The notes below the pieces were generated by a model, which was not told the origin of the DNA, did not search any database, and saw only the letters and a program-made list of their open reading frames with translations. From assembly GCA_002435715.1 (NCBI GenBank), contig DISD01000072.1, forward strand, positions 1 through 64,000: a stretch of 64,000 nt of DNA, written 5' to 3'. Positions 43,821-52,957 of this stretch are shown in pieces. A program made the position numbers and the translations under genes. The DNA is from Rhodospirillaceae bacterium UBA6219. GTDB lineage: Bacteria > Pseudomonadota > Alphaproteobacteria > Rhodospirillales > Magnetospirillaceae. Each line of letters starts with the position of its first letter. Within the stretch, counting starts at the first letter, position 1.

Positions 43821-45068
43821 TTATTTCAGCCAGCACACCCGGTTGCGGCCTGCTTGTTTGGCCCGATAAAGCTGGCGATCCGCCTCGGCGATCAGCCCAT
43901 CCAAACCCTCGCTCGGATCAGTGGCGACACCGATGCTGGCACTAAGGCTGACGGGTTTGCCGCCGAAATCCAGGCGCAGATCGCTGATCCGGCTGCGCAG
44001 GCGTTCGAAATAGGCGTCGCGGCTGTCCTCGGGCAGGTTGAAGGCCAGGACGCAGAATTCCTCGCCACCGAAACGGGCCACCAAATCGGTCTGGCGGCAT
44101 TCGGCCTGCAGCATCTTGGCCACCGCCACCAAGGCGGAATCGCCGGCTTCGTGTCCGTGGGTGTCGTTGATGGATTTAAAATGGTCCAGGTCGATCAATC
44201 CCATGGAAACCTGGGCTTGACCGCGCAGGGCCGCGGCGACCAGGGGCAGGGCGCGTTCGAAAAACGCCCGGCGGTTGGGCACCCCGGTCAGGAAGTCGGT
44301 GGTGGCCGCCGCCTTCAACTGGTCCACCTGTTCCAGCAGGTCCACGTTCATGGCGATGCGGCAGAAGAATTCCTCGCGCAGGAACGGCTTGTTCAAAAAG
44401 TCGTTGGCGCCGCTTTTGATGAACTTGGCGGAAAGCGTGCTGGACCCCGACGACGACACGCCGATGACCGCCACCTGATCGCGGCGCCAGGTGCGGCGGA
44501 TGGCCTTGATCAATTGGAAGCCGTCCATGACCGGCATGTGGTAATCGGTGATCACCATCCGGATGTTGTCGGTGTCGGCCAGACGTTGCAGTGCCTGTTC
44601 ACCGTTGGTGGCCTCGACCACCTGGAACTGATAAAGCGACAGCAGGTCGACCATGTATTTGCGCGACGTGGTGGCGTCGTCCACCACCATGGCGCGGATG
44701 GTGCGGTTGTGGTCCAGGCGATGGACCAGCGACGCCAGGTAATCCAGGCTGGACGGGTCGTCCTTGACCACATAGTCGATGACCCGCTTGGACAGCACAC
44801 GGTCGCGGGTGTCTTCGGAATAATTGCCGGTGAACACCACCGACGGGATGCCGTGGGAAATGGCGAGGTCGACCACCTCGCCCTCGGGGCCGTCGGGCAG
44901 GAACAGATCCAGCAACGCCATGAAAATCTCGTCACGCCGGGTGGCCAGAATTTCACGCGTTTCGGCGATCGATGCCGCCCCGATCACCTGGAAACCGGTG
45001 GCGCGCAGCTTCGACGTCAGGACCGATAGAAAAAATTTCGAATCGTCGACGACAAGAATGGTTGTCAT
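43821..45068 (-). CDS. PleD-like response regulator with GGDEF domain
   Basis: A 415-residue protein with two receiver domains and a diguanylate cyclase domain. The first receiver has DD at 8-9 and the phospho-acceptor in ALLDLFLPD. The second has VVDDA and VITDYHMPV. The GGDEF domain carries DFLTGVPNRRAF, LIDLDHFKSINDTHGH, and the active-site GGEEF, with an RQTD inhibitory site five residues before it. It should make cyclic di-GMP under phosphorylation control with product inhibition. No histidine kinase is nearby. Confidence 0.93.
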   Translation of the reverse strand: MTTILVVDDSKFFLSVLTSKLRATGFQVIGAASIAETREILATRRDEIFMALLDLFLPDGPEGEVVDLAISHGIPSVVFTGNYSEDTRDRVLSKRVIDYVVKDDPSSLDYLASLVHRLDHNRTIRAMVVDDATTSRKYMVDLLSLYQFQVVEATNGEQALQRLADTDNIRMVITDYHMPVMDGFQLIKAIRRTWRRDQVAVIGVSSSGSSTLSAKFIKSGANDFLNKPFLREEFFCRIAMNVDLLEQVDQLKAAATTDFLTGVPNRRAFFERALPLVAAALRGQAQVSMGLIDLDHFKSINDTHGHEAGDSALVAVAKMLQAECRQTDLVARFGGEEFCVLAFNLPEDSRDAYFERLRSRISDLRLDFGGKPVSLSASIGVATDPSEGLDGLIAEADRQLYRAKQAGRNRVCWLK

Positions 45069-45158
45069 GGCTGGCGGCCAAGGCCCTTTCGACCGGATGC
45101 TCCCCTGTGCGGAAATTTAACACAAGGGGAGAGGAAGAGGCCAGAGGGGCACAAGGGT

Positions 45159-46397
45159 TTATTGTGCGGCCAGCGGTTCACCCTCGGCGTCGATGACTTC
45201 GGCGGTGGCTTCCTCGCCGTCGCCCAGGGATTGCGGCAGGATGCGAAAAGCGCTGGCGCCGATGATGGTCAGCAACAGGGCCAGGGCGAAACCACCCAAT
45301 CCCAGCAAGATTTCCGCCAAGGTGGGGACATAGGCATTGACCTGGCCGTCGGCGAAGCTGGAACTCACCTCCATGCCGGGGAACAGGGTCAAGGGGAAGG
45401 CCTGACCGCCGATCAGGATGACGTAAATCTGCGCCATTCCGCCCAGCACCACCAGCACGGACGCTGCCCGCAGATGGCATCGCGTGGCCTGCGGGCGCAG
45501 CACCAGGATCAGGGGCACGATGCCGCCCAGGGCGATCTGTGCGCCCCAGAACAACCACGTGTACACCCCGCCATGCAGCAAGATGAAGGCCTCGACCGGG
45601 CCGCGATCGGCCTGATACAGCGCGGTGACGTGCTGGATGGCGACGAAATACAGATTGGCGGCGATGAACAGGCCCAACAGCCGGCCTTTTTTGCGCAGCA
45701 ATTCCTGCGAAAGCGGCCGCGCCAGGGCGGTGCTGGAGCCCATCAGGAACAAGATGAACAGCGCCAGGCCGAAAGCGAAGGACATGGCGATGAACAAGGG
45801 TGCCATGACCGCGCTGTTATAGGCGTCGCGTGCCATCAGGAACCCGAAGATCGAGCCGGTACCGGTGGTCAGGATCAACCGCCACAAAAAGGCGGTGATG
45901 GCGGCCGGTTTGTAGACCTTCTTCATGCGCCAGTCGATCATCGTCCACAGATAGAAGCCGACCACGGCGAAGAAGCCGGAATACAAGATGACGTTCCAGG
46001 CGAAGATGGATTTGAAATTGAAATGGGTCATGGCGACGATCAGGCGGTCGGGCCGCCCCAGATCAAGCACCAACACCCCCAATCCACCGGCCAGCAAGGC
46101 CATGGCCATCAGCGCCGACAGCCGGCCCAGCGGCTGATAGACCTCGCGCCCGAACACCGATCCGATGGACGCGACATTCAGCGCGCCGGACGCGGCGACG
46201 ATCAGGAAGATGGCGAAGACATGGGGCATGCCCCACACCACCTGGTTGGTCATGCCGGTGACCCAATGGCCCTGATGTTCCATGTAAAGGACCGAAAGAC
46301 CGGCGATGGCGATGACGGCGGCCAAGCCGCCCAGGATGGTCAACCAGCCCTTGGTCCAGGCGGGGATCGCCAGATAATCGACGCGATGGCTGCTCAT
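45159..46397 (-). CDS. dsrP: DsrP, NrfD-like membrane subunit of DsrMKJOP
   Basis: A 412-residue polytopic membrane protein of the NrfD/PsrC family with about ten hydrophobic helices. It is the last gene of dsrABEFHCMKLJOP, 3 bp after dsrO. DsrP exchanges electrons with the quinone pool and with the ferredoxin-like DsrO. No terminator with a T-run is seen in the 90 bp downstream. A 30-residue charged C-terminal tail follows the last helix. Confidence 0.94.
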   Translation of the reverse strand: MSSHRVDYLAIPAWTKGWLTILGGLAAVIAIAGLSVLYMEHQGHWVTGMTNQVVWGMPHVFAIFLIVAASGALNVASIGSVFGREVYQPLGRLSALMAMALLAGGLGVLVLDLGRPDRLIVAMTHFNFKSIFAWNVILYSGFFAVVGFYLWTMIDWRMKKVYKPAAITAFLWRLILTTGTGSIFGFLMARDAYNSAVMAPLFIAMSFAFGLALFILFLMGSSTALARPLSQELLRKKGRLLGLFIAANLYFVAIQHVTALYQADRGPVEAFILLHGGVYTWLFWGAQIALGGIVPLILVLRPQATRCHLRAASVLVVLGGMAQIYVILIGGQAFPLTLFPGMEVSSSFADGQVNAYVPTLAEILLGLGGFALALLLTIIGASAFRILPQSLGDGEEATAEVIDAEGEPLAAQ

Positions 46398-46400
46398 GGC

Positions 46401-47132
46401 TTAGATCCCCTGATAGCGGATGGCCGGCTCGACGCCCAGATCGGCGCGGATGCGGCTGGTGGCTTCCTTCGAGATACGCTGGGAAATCTCGGATTTGGGG
46501 TCGTTCAGATCACCGAACAGCATGGCGGCCCCGCCATCCTTGGAACACGCCTCGACGCAGGCCGGCTGGCCGCCGGCATCGATGCGATGGGCACAAAGCG
46601 TGCAGCCCTCGACACAGCCCTTGCCGCGCGGATTGACGGCTTTCTGGTCGGTCTGGTCTTCATGGGCGAAGGACCGCGCCTTATAGGGGCAGGCCATCAT
46701 GCAATAGCGGCAGCCGATGCAGATGTGGCGGTCCACCAGGACGATGCCGTCGGCCCGCTTCATCGACGCACCGGTGGGGCAGACATCGACGCAGGGCGGG
46801 TGTGCGCAATGCTGGCACATGACGGGCAGCGAATGCTGGTTGCCGGTCTTGAGGTCGGTGACGTCCACCTTGCGGATATACTGGGCGTCGGTGGCCGGAC
46901 GGTCCAAGGCGGGCAGGCCCATCTCGGTCTTGCAGGCATCGACGCAGGCGGTGCAGCCGCTGTCGCATTTGCTGGTGTCGATCAACAGGCCCCAGCGATT
47001 GGTGGCGCTGGCCGGTTGGCCGAGGGCGCGGGCCTGGGCGGCCGGCGCGATCAAGGTCAGGCCGGGGGCGATGGTCACCGCGCCGACCGCCGCCGCCTTC
47101 AACAGATCGCGGCGTGTGGTGTCGTGGTTCAT
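46401..47132 (-). CDS. dsrO: DsrO, periplasmic ferredoxin-like iron-sulfur subunit
   Basis: A 243-residue protein with a Tat signal (TTRRDLLKAAAVGAV) and four cysteine groups for [4Fe-4S] clusters: CDSGCTACVDAC, CQHCAHPPCVDVC, CIGCRYCMMAC, and CVEGCTLC. It is the electron relay of the DsrMKJOP complex between DsrJ/DsrP. ATG 47132 shares a base with the dsrJ stop (TGATG) and gives the Tat signal at the N-terminus. Confidence 0.95.
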   Translation of the reverse strand: MNHDTTRRDLLKAAAVGAVTIAPGLTLIAPAAQARALGQPASATNRWGLLIDTSKCDSGCTACVDACKTEMGLPALDRPATDAQYIRKVDVTDLKTGNQHSLPVMCQHCAHPPCVDVCPTGASMKRADGIVLVDRHICIGCRYCMMACPYKARSFAHEDQTDQKAVNPRGKGCVEGCTLCAHRIDAGGQPACVEACSKDGGAAMLFGDLNDPKSEISQRISKEATSRIRADLGVEPAIRYQGI

Positions 47133-47533
47133 CACTTGGCCTCCGCTTGCTGCTGCGGCTGTTGCGGCGTGGTGGCGTGACAGCTGAAGCAATCGACGCT
47201 GACCGCCGCGTATTCATGACAGGACGCGCAGAACTGGCCCGGGGCGTTGACCGGCACCGCATGGCCGTCCTTGACCTGGGCGTGGCAGGACACGCATTCC
47301 TTCAGGCTGTATTTGGCCCCCCGGATCCCCTGGCGCAGGGTGTCGTCGCGCTGGTGCTTCAAGAAGTCGAAATGGTGCCGGCGCATGGTGGCCGGATCAT
47401 CCACGCACGACCCCCCAAGGGCCGTTGAAGTGGCCTTGGGGAAGCTTGGGCCGGTTTCCCCGGCCCAGGCATATCCCCCCATGGCGCTGAACAGCCCCAG
47501 CAACAGGGCCAACAGGACAGCCCGCACGCCCAT
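47132..47533 (-). CDS. dsrJ: DsrJ, triheme cytochrome c
   Basis: A 133-residue exported cytochrome with a Sec signal or anchor (VLLALLLGLFSAMGGYAWA) and three CxxCH haem motifs (CVSCH, CASCH, CFSCH). DsrJ is the periplasmic haem subunit of DsrMKJOP. ATG 47533 follows the dsrL stop by 2 bases. The frame is open further upstream but only through dsrL. The Pro/Gln-rich tail (TTPQQPQQQAEAK) is unusual. Confidence 0.94.
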   Translation of the reverse strand: MGVRAVLLALLLGLFSAMGGYAWAGETGPSFPKATSTALGGSCVDDPATMRRHHFDFLKHQRDDTLRQGIRGAKYSLKECVSCHAQVKDGHAVPVNAPGQFCASCHEYAAVSVDCFSCHATTPQQPQQQAEAK

Positions 47534-47535
47534 GC

Positions 47536-49488
47536 CTATTCCCCCAAGCCCATCTGGATATAGCCGGTGGGGCAAACATCGGCACAGATGTGGCAACCGA
47601 TGCACTTGGAATAATCGGTCTGCACGTAACGCCCGGTGGTGCGTTCGGACTTGCCCACCCGGCTGACCGCCGTCTGCGGGCAGAACACCACGCAATTGTC
47701 GCATTCGAAGCACAGGCCGCACGACATGCAACGCTTGGCTTCGTCGATGGCCTGGCTTTCGTCCAGTTTCAGCAGGCGTTCGGTGAAATTGCCGATCACC
47801 TCGTCGGCACCGATATGGATTTCGCTGCGATGGCGGCGCGGGTTGTGGGTGAAGTGACCCAGGAACAATTCTTCGTGGGTGATGATTTCGTTGGCGCCGC
47901 GATCCTCGAAATTGTGCACGGCGAATTTGGCGCCGCTGGTGCCGCGCGTCGGCATGCCGTCATATTCGGCCGGAGACAGATTGGTTTCGCGCAGCTTGTT
48001 CAACAGCTTCCAATGCTGCACGTCCACCTTGGGGCGCTTGGACACTTCGCCGCTTTCCAGGAACTCGGCGATCGAGGCCGCCGCCACCCGGCCGTGGCCG
48101 ATGGCGGTGGTCAGCAGATGCGGACGCACCACGTCGCCACCGACGAAATGCTTGGGGCGGCCGGGGATGCGCATGGTCTTGTCGGCATTGATGAAGCCGT
48201 TACCGTTATCCAGTTCCGGCAGGCCTTCCAGATCGCCCTTTTGGCCGATGGCGGCGACGATCAGATCGGCTTCGATGATGAATTCGGTGCCGGCGACGGG
48301 CTCGGGGACCATGCCGTTCATGGTGCACTTGCACATCTTGAGGCCAGTGGCGCGGCCATCGGCGCCCTTCAGCACCTCCAACGGCATGACGCCGCCCTTG
48401 ATGTCGATGCCTTCGCGCTTGGCGTCGTCCACCTCGCGCTGAGCCGCCATCATCTTTTCCACCGGGAACAGGCTGGTCAGGGTGGTTTCGCAGCCCTCGC
48501 GCTTGGCCGCCGAGGCCACGTCATGGGCGGCTTCGCCGAAGATCACATGTTCGATGCGGTCCTGGGCCGAGACTTCCTTGATGTGGCCCAGACGGCGGGC
48601 GACCGAGGCCACGTCGATGGAGGTGTCGCCACCGCCGACCACGATGATACGCCCGGTCACCGCCTGCAGGCGGCCTTCGTTGAAGGCTTTCAGGAAGGCG
48701 ATGCCCGACACGCAATTGGGGGTGTTTTCCCAGCCGGGAACCGGCAGGCCGCGGCCCTTATGGGTGCCGACACCCCAGAAGATGGCGTCGAAATCGGCTT
48801 CCAACTGGGCGATGGTGACGTCACGGCCGACACGCATGTTGGTCTTGACGGTGACCCCCAAATCGATGATGCGCTTGATTTCCGCGTCCATGACATCGCG
48901 CGGCACGCGATAGCCGGGAATGCCATACCGCATGAAGCCGCCCAATTCGGCGTTGGCTTCGAACAGGGTCACCGCGATGCCGCGACGGCGCAGTTGGAAG
49001 GCCGCCGACAGACCGGCGGGGCCGCCGCCGATGACGGCGACATGCTTGCCGGTTTCGGCCGTCACCGCAGGGTAGGCGGCGTTGTTGTCGATGGCCCAAT
49101 CGCCGACGAAATGTTCGACGGAATTGATGCCCACATGCTCTTCCACCATGTTGCGGTTACAGCCCTGCTCGCACGGAGCGGGGCAGACGCGGCCCATGAT
49201 GGACGGGAAGGGGTTGGCGTCGGTCATGCGGGCAAAGGCGTATTGCTGCCAACTGGTGTCGGCCGGCGGCTTTTCCATGCCCCGCGTGATGTCCAGCCAG
49301 CCACGGATGTCGTGACCCGACGGGCACGAGCCCGAGCACGGCGGCGTGCGCAGCACGTAAGTGGGGCATTTGTGCGACCAGCCCGCCTGGAAAATGGCGT
49401 CGGTCCACTGCGGATAATCGGTGGCGCCATCCTTGTAACGGCGGAAATTCTTGCCTTCGGTGATCGCCTTGGCGGTGGTCTTGGCCAT
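47536..49488 (-). CDS. dsrL: DsrL, NAD(P)H:acceptor oxidoreductase
   Basis: A 650-residue iron-sulfur flavoprotein related to the small subunit of glutamate synthase. N-terminal cysteines (CSGSCPSG, CPAPCEQGC), FAD-binding VIGGGPAGL, NAD(P)-binding VVGGGDTSID and C-terminal ferredoxin clusters (CMSCGLCFECDNC, CIGCHICADVC) are in order. DsrL is essential for sulfur-globule oxidation in A. vinosum, where it takes electrons from DsrAB to NAD+. It is the strongest sign that this dsr system is oxidative. Gap to dsrK is 41 bp. Confidence 0.95.
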   Translation of the reverse strand: MAKTTAKAITEGKNFRRYKDGATDYPQWTDAIFQAGWSHKCPTYVLRTPPCSGSCPSGHDIRGWLDITRGMEKPPADTSWQQYAFARMTDANPFPSIMGRVCPAPCEQGCNRNMVEEHVGINSVEHFVGDWAIDNNAAYPAVTAETGKHVAVIGGGPAGLSAAFQLRRRGIAVTLFEANAELGGFMRYGIPGYRVPRDVMDAEIKRIIDLGVTVKTNMRVGRDVTIAQLEADFDAIFWGVGTHKGRGLPVPGWENTPNCVSGIAFLKAFNEGRLQAVTGRIIVVGGGDTSIDVASVARRLGHIKEVSAQDRIEHVIFGEAAHDVASAAKREGCETTLTSLFPVEKMMAAQREVDDAKREGIDIKGGVMPLEVLKGADGRATGLKMCKCTMNGMVPEPVAGTEFIIEADLIVAAIGQKGDLEGLPELDNGNGFINADKTMRIPGRPKHFVGGDVVRPHLLTTAIGHGRVAAASIAEFLESGEVSKRPKVDVQHWKLLNKLRETNLSPAEYDGMPTRGTSGAKFAVHNFEDRGANEIITHEELFLGHFTHNPRRHRSEIHIGADEVIGNFTERLLKLDESQAIDEAKRCMSCGLCFECDNCVVFCPQTAVSRVGKSERTTGRYVQTDYSKCIGCHICADVCPTGYIQMGLGE

Positions 49489-49529
49489 GAAACCCTCTCC
49501 CTGAAACTGAATATTTTTTCAGTCGTTCT

Positions 49530-51044
49530 TCAGTCGTTATTGCCGAGCACGATGGCGTTGCTCACCAATTGGTGAACCGACACGATCATTTCCCGGTCGA
49601 AGCCGTAAGTGGGCAGCACCTTGGTAAACTGCGCCTTGCAAATGGCGCAGATGGCCGCCATGTGGGTGACGCCTTCGCGTTTGACCACATCGTTCAGCGC
49701 TTCCATGCGGGGCGCCGAGCCCTTGATGCGGACATCCATCAATTCGTCGGTCAACAGACCGCCGCCACCGCCGCAACAGAACGTCTTTTCGCCGATGGTG
49801 TCGGCGTGCATGTCGACGAATTTCGGCACGCAGGCCTTGATCACTTCGCGCGGGATGACGAACTGGCCGCCGGCGAAATCGCCCATGCGGCTGGCCCGCG
49901 CCACGTTGCACGAATCGTGGAAGGTCAGCACCATGCCGTCATTGCCGGACTTGTCCAGCTTGATGCCGCCACGCTTGATCAGGTCATAGGTGAATTCCAG
50001 GATATGCTGCGGCTTGGGGTAGCGCGGATCCAGGAAGTCCATGGGACCGATGAGCGTGTTCAGGAACGAATACGCCACGCGCCAGGCATGGCCGCATTCG
50101 CCGAAGATGATGCGCTTGACGCCCAGTTCCAAAGCCGCCTCGCGGATGCGCATGGCGATCTTTTGCATCTGTTCGTAATTGCCGATGAACATGGCGAAAT
50201 TGGCGGCTTCGGTGGCCTTGGTGGACAGCGTCCACGAGGTGCCGGCGGCGTGGAACACCTTGGCGTAACCCATCAGGCCCAGAACATGCGGCTCGGCGAA
50301 GAAATCCGCCGACGGCGTCACCAACAGAATCTCGGCGCCTTCTTGGTCCACCGGCATGCGGATGTCCTGGCCGGTTTCGTCCTTCAGGTCTTCTTCCAGG
50401 CCTTCCAGATTGTCGATCAGCGCCGGTCCGGGCAGGCCCAGATTGTTGCCGATCTTGTGGACCTTGCCGATGATCTCGTTGGCGTATTTATGGCCCAGGC
50501 CGATATTGTCCATGATGTCGCGGGCCGCCATGGACACTTCGGCGGTGTCGATGCCATAGGGGCAGAACACCGAGCAGCGGCGGCATTGCGAACACTGGTG
50601 GAAGTAGTTGAACCATTCGTCCAACACCTCCTTGGTGAATTCCCGCGCGCCGACCAGCTTGCCCATGCCGACCGCCCCCAAGGCCTTGCCGACAGGGGTG
50701 AAATAGCGGCGATAGACGGACCGGAACAGGTCTTGGCGGGCCACCGGCATGTTCTTGGGGTCGCCGGTGCCCAGGAAGTAATGGCATTTGTCGGTGCAGG
50801 CGCCGCATTTGACGCAGATGTCCATGTAGACCTGCAGGCTTTTGTACTTGCCCAACAGTTCGCCCATTCGGGCGATGCCCTTTTCCTGCCAATCGGGAAC
50901 CAGTTCGCCGGGGAAACCCAACGGCTCGTTATGGGCGGGTGCGGCCACATAGGGCTTGGACTGTGCCATGGCGTCGGGCTGCAGGCAGGGGATGGCCCGT
51001 TCGGCGGGGTCGCCCATGGCGGGGATTTTGGTGTCGGCGGCCAT
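49530..51044 (-). CDS. dsrK: DsrK, HdrD-like catalytic subunit
   Basis: A 504-residue cytoplasmic iron-sulfur protein related to heterodisulfide reductase HdrD. The ferredoxin part has CVKCGACTDKC and CSQCRRCSVFC; the C-terminal half has the two CCG-type domains (SCN and TFCCGGGGG) that carry the noncubane cluster. It is thought to act on the DsrC trisulfide/disulfide. ATG 51044 lies 4 bp after the dsrM stop and removes an upstream extension without family similarity. Confidence 0.95.
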   Translation of the reverse strand: MAADTKIPAMGDPAERAIPCLQPDAMAQSKPYVAAPAHNEPLGFPGELVPDWQEKGIARMGELLGKYKSLQVYMDICVKCGACTDKCHYFLGTGDPKNMPVARQDLFRSVYRRYFTPVGKALGAVGMGKLVGAREFTKEVLDEWFNYFHQCSQCRRCSVFCPYGIDTAEVSMAARDIMDNIGLGHKYANEIIGKVHKIGNNLGLPGPALIDNLEGLEEDLKDETGQDIRMPVDQEGAEILLVTPSADFFAEPHVLGLMGYAKVFHAAGTSWTLSTKATEAANFAMFIGNYEQMQKIAMRIREAALELGVKRIIFGECGHAWRVAYSFLNTLIGPMDFLDPRYPKPQHILEFTYDLIKRGGIKLDKSGNDGMVLTFHDSCNVARASRMGDFAGGQFVIPREVIKACVPKFVDMHADTIGEKTFCCGGGGGLLTDELMDVRIKGSAPRMEALNDVVKREGVTHMAAICAICKAQFTKVLPTYGFDREMIVSVHQLVSNAIVLGNND

Positions 51045-51048
51045 GGGC

Positions 51049-51777
51049 TTAATTCCTCTCGCGTTCCAATTGGGCAGCCCAGGGCGCCAGATGGCGGCGT
51101 TCACGCGGGTCGTCGGCCTGGTTGCGGGTGGGGCTGAAGAATACGCCCGGCGCATGCAGCAGCTTGGAGAACGGGAAGACCAGCATCAGCAACGCCACCA
51201 GGAACAGGTGGATGGCCAGGATCGGGTCAGCGGGCAGGGCGCGGATGTCGAACACCATCAGGCCCAGGAAAAAGCTTTTGACGGCGACGATGTCGGTGTG
51301 GGCGACCATCTTCATCATCATGCCGCTGGCGCCTATGGCCAACAGCAGCGCCAGCATCAGGTAATCGGACGGACCGCTGATATAGGCGATGCGTTGGATG
51401 ACGATGCGGCGGACGAACAAGGCCGCCAGGCCGGCCAGCATGGCCATGCCGCCATAGATGCCGAAGGGCTGCAGCCAGACGATGGGGGCCCAGACCGGGT
51501 CGATGAAATAGCGCAGGTGGCGGACCACCACCAGGGCCAGGCCCAGATGGAAGACCATGGCGAAAATCCACAAGGGCTTGTTGGCCTTGAACAGACTTTC
51601 GAAAAGCGCGACCTCGCGCCCCACCCGAAACGCAGCGCCGGCTGGGGTCAGCGGGGCCGGGGTGGTGGGAATCTTCAGCGGCGCCGGGGTGCGGGCATAT
51701 TGGGCCACTTTCAGGCCCACACCCACCACCAGGATCGCGAATGCCGCGTAGAATAGAATGGCGAAAAAGGTCGTCAC
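51049..51777 (-). CDS. dsrM: DsrM, NarI-like b-type cytochrome subunit
   Basis: A 242-residue membrane protein with about five or six hydrophobic helices and conserved His residues in FHLGLALVVVRHLRYF and in IHLFLVALLM, for haem b. It anchors DsrK and links to quinones. The GTG at 51777 is chosen since GAGGATGAC precedes it and the first helix begins there. The 105-bp gap from dsrC is the largest within the cluster and holds a strong hairpin. Confidence 0.92.
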   Translation of the reverse strand: MTTFFAILFYAAFAILVVGVGLKVAQYARTPAPLKIPTTPAPLTPAGAAFRVGREVALFESLFKANKPLWIFAMVFHLGLALVVVRHLRYFIDPVWAPIVWLQPFGIYGGMAMLAGLAALFVRRIVIQRIAYISGPSDYLMLALLLAIGASGMMMKMVAHTDIVAVKSFFLGLMVFDIRALPADPILAIHLFLVALLMLVFPFSKLLHAPGVFFSPTRNQADDPRERRHLAPWAAQLERERN

Positions 51778-51844
51778 GTCATCCTCGGGTCTGCCGTGCG
51801 GACACACCTGTCCGGTTGCCCGTTTGTAGCGGGCAGGGAAAGGC

Positions 51845-51865
51845 GCCCCCGCCAGCGGCGGGGGC
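51845..51865 (-). terminator. Strong hairpin between dsrC and dsrM
   Basis: GCCCCCGCC pairs perfectly with GGCGGGGGC around a 3-base loop, 17 bp past the dsrC stop. The minus-strand tail is GCCTTTCCC, so it is at best a partial terminator or an RNA-stabilising stem. A second smaller hairpin (GCCCG/CGGGC) follows. Confidence 0.55.
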
Positions 51866-51882
51866 AATGATCACGTCAAAAC

Positions 51883-52215
51883 TTAGACGCAGCCGGTCGG
51901 CTTGGGCAGGCCGGCGATCTTGCACGCCTGCTTGCCGGGGCCATAGGGGAACAACTCGTACAGATACTTGTTGTTGCCCTTTTCCGGACCCATCTTCTTG
52001 GCGATGGCCTTGGTCAGCACGCGCACGGCCGGGGCGATCTGGTATTCGGCATAGTACTCGCGCAGGAAGTTCACCACTTCCCAATGCTCGGGAGACATGT
52101 CGATCCCTTCGTCCTTGGCGATCAGGCCGGCCAGATCCTCGTTCCAGTCGTTGATGTTGACCAGGAAGCCTTCTTCGTCAGCCTCGACGCTTTTGCCGTT
52201 GGTTTCGTAAGCCAT
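51883..52215 (-). CDS. dsrC: DsrC sulfur carrier protein
   Basis: A 110-residue DsrC/TusE family protein. The flexible C-terminal arm has both conserved cysteines, C98 and C109 (penultimate), as in true DsrC that forms disulfide and trisulfide forms. GMDM/PEHWEVVNFLREYY-type core is intact. It receives sulfur from DsrEFH and delivers it to DsrAB. AGGGAG lies upstream of the ATG. Flanked by gaps and a downstream hairpin, it may be expressed at higher level than neighbours. Confidence 0.97.
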   Translation of the reverse strand: MAYETNGKSVEADEEGFLVNINDWNEDLAGLIAKDEGIDMSPEHWEVVNFLREYYAEYQIAPAVRVLTKAIAKKMGPEKGNNKYLYELFPYGPGKQACKIAGLPKPTGCV

Positions 52216-52239
52216 CTGTTTTACTCCCTCTTCTTGTTA

Positions 52240-52548
52240 TCAAAGCCAGGCATGAACGGCGGAGCTTTCCGCCGCCAGGTCGACGAAGCCGTCATAATCG
52301 ACAACCCCGATACCGTCGGCCACGCCGGCCGGATCCAGACCCCGAGCCTTTAGATCGGGGCCAAGCACGAAAATCTTCACCGATTGCGCCGCGTCGGCCA
52401 GCTTGGGGGCCAGGGCGGTGGCGGCCATGGCGGCGACCACCGCGTCTTCCATCAGCAAAACGCAATCGCCGTCTTGGGCGTGGCCCAGGCAGGATTGCAG
52501 ATTGGCGCGTTCGAACGGTGACTTGTTGACGGTGTGCAAGGTGCTCAT
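52240..52548 (-). CDS. dsrH: DsrH sulfur relay subunit
   Basis: A 102-residue TusB-like protein with Cys20 at the conserved position (LQSC). It forms the DsrE2F2H2 hexamer with the two upstream gene products. Its presence, with DsrE and DsrF, is confined to sulfur oxidisers among dsr organisms. GGAG lies upstream. Gap to dsrF is 13 bp. Confidence 0.94.
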   Translation of the reverse strand: MSTLHTVNKSPFERANLQSCLGHAQDGDCVLLMEDAVVAAMAATALAPKLADAAQSVKIFVLGPDLKARGLDPAGVADGIGVVDYDGFVDLAAESSAVHAWL

Positions 52549-52561
52549 GGTCGTTCTCTCC

Positions 52562-52945
52562 TTACGCCGTCATCACCACGTCCATCTCGCCCATCAGCTT
52601 GGCCATCTCGGCGCGGCTGACGACCTCGACGTCGACCAACAGGTCGGCTTCGGACAGGCCCCGTTCTTCCAGGCTTTCGCGCTCGACGAACAGCTTTTCG
52701 ATGTCATAGCCTTCCAGCGCCCGATAAGTGGGCGAGAAGTTCTTGTGGCCCAGATCCTTGGTGTCCTGGCCCTTCTTGATCTGGTAGACGCCGTCATCCA
52801 GGAAAGCCACATGGACGTCTTGGTCGAAAGCCGCCGAGATCAGCACCATTTCCAGCACTTCCAGCGCATAGACGGTGCCATAGGGGGCCTTGCGGTTGAC
52901 GAACATGAACTTCTTGACGATACCGCCTTCGAATTCTTCTTCCAT
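52562..52945 (-). CDS. dsrF: DsrF sulfur relay subunit
   Basis: A 127-residue TusC-like protein; RKAPYGTVYALEVLEMVLISAAF fits the DsrF N-terminal fold. It lacks a cysteine, as is usual in a structural partner of DsrE and DsrH. GGGGGAG precedes the ATG. Position between dsrE and dsrH is conserved. Confidence 0.94.
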   Translation of the reverse strand: MEEEFEGGIVKKFMFVNRKAPYGTVYALEVLEMVLISAAFDQDVHVAFLDDGVYQIKKGQDTKDLGHKNFSPTYRALEGYDIEKLFVERESLEERGLSEADLLVDVEVVSRAEMAKLMGEMDVVMTA

Positions 52946-52957
52946 AACGTCTCCCCC

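Noticed and set aside
45162..49575. Very long open frames on the plus strand opposite the dsr genes (also near 52403-54406, and on the minus strand at 17081-19366)
   Set aside because: They are His/Gln/Gly- or Arg-rich shadows of well-identified genes on the other strand, a known effect of high GC third positions.
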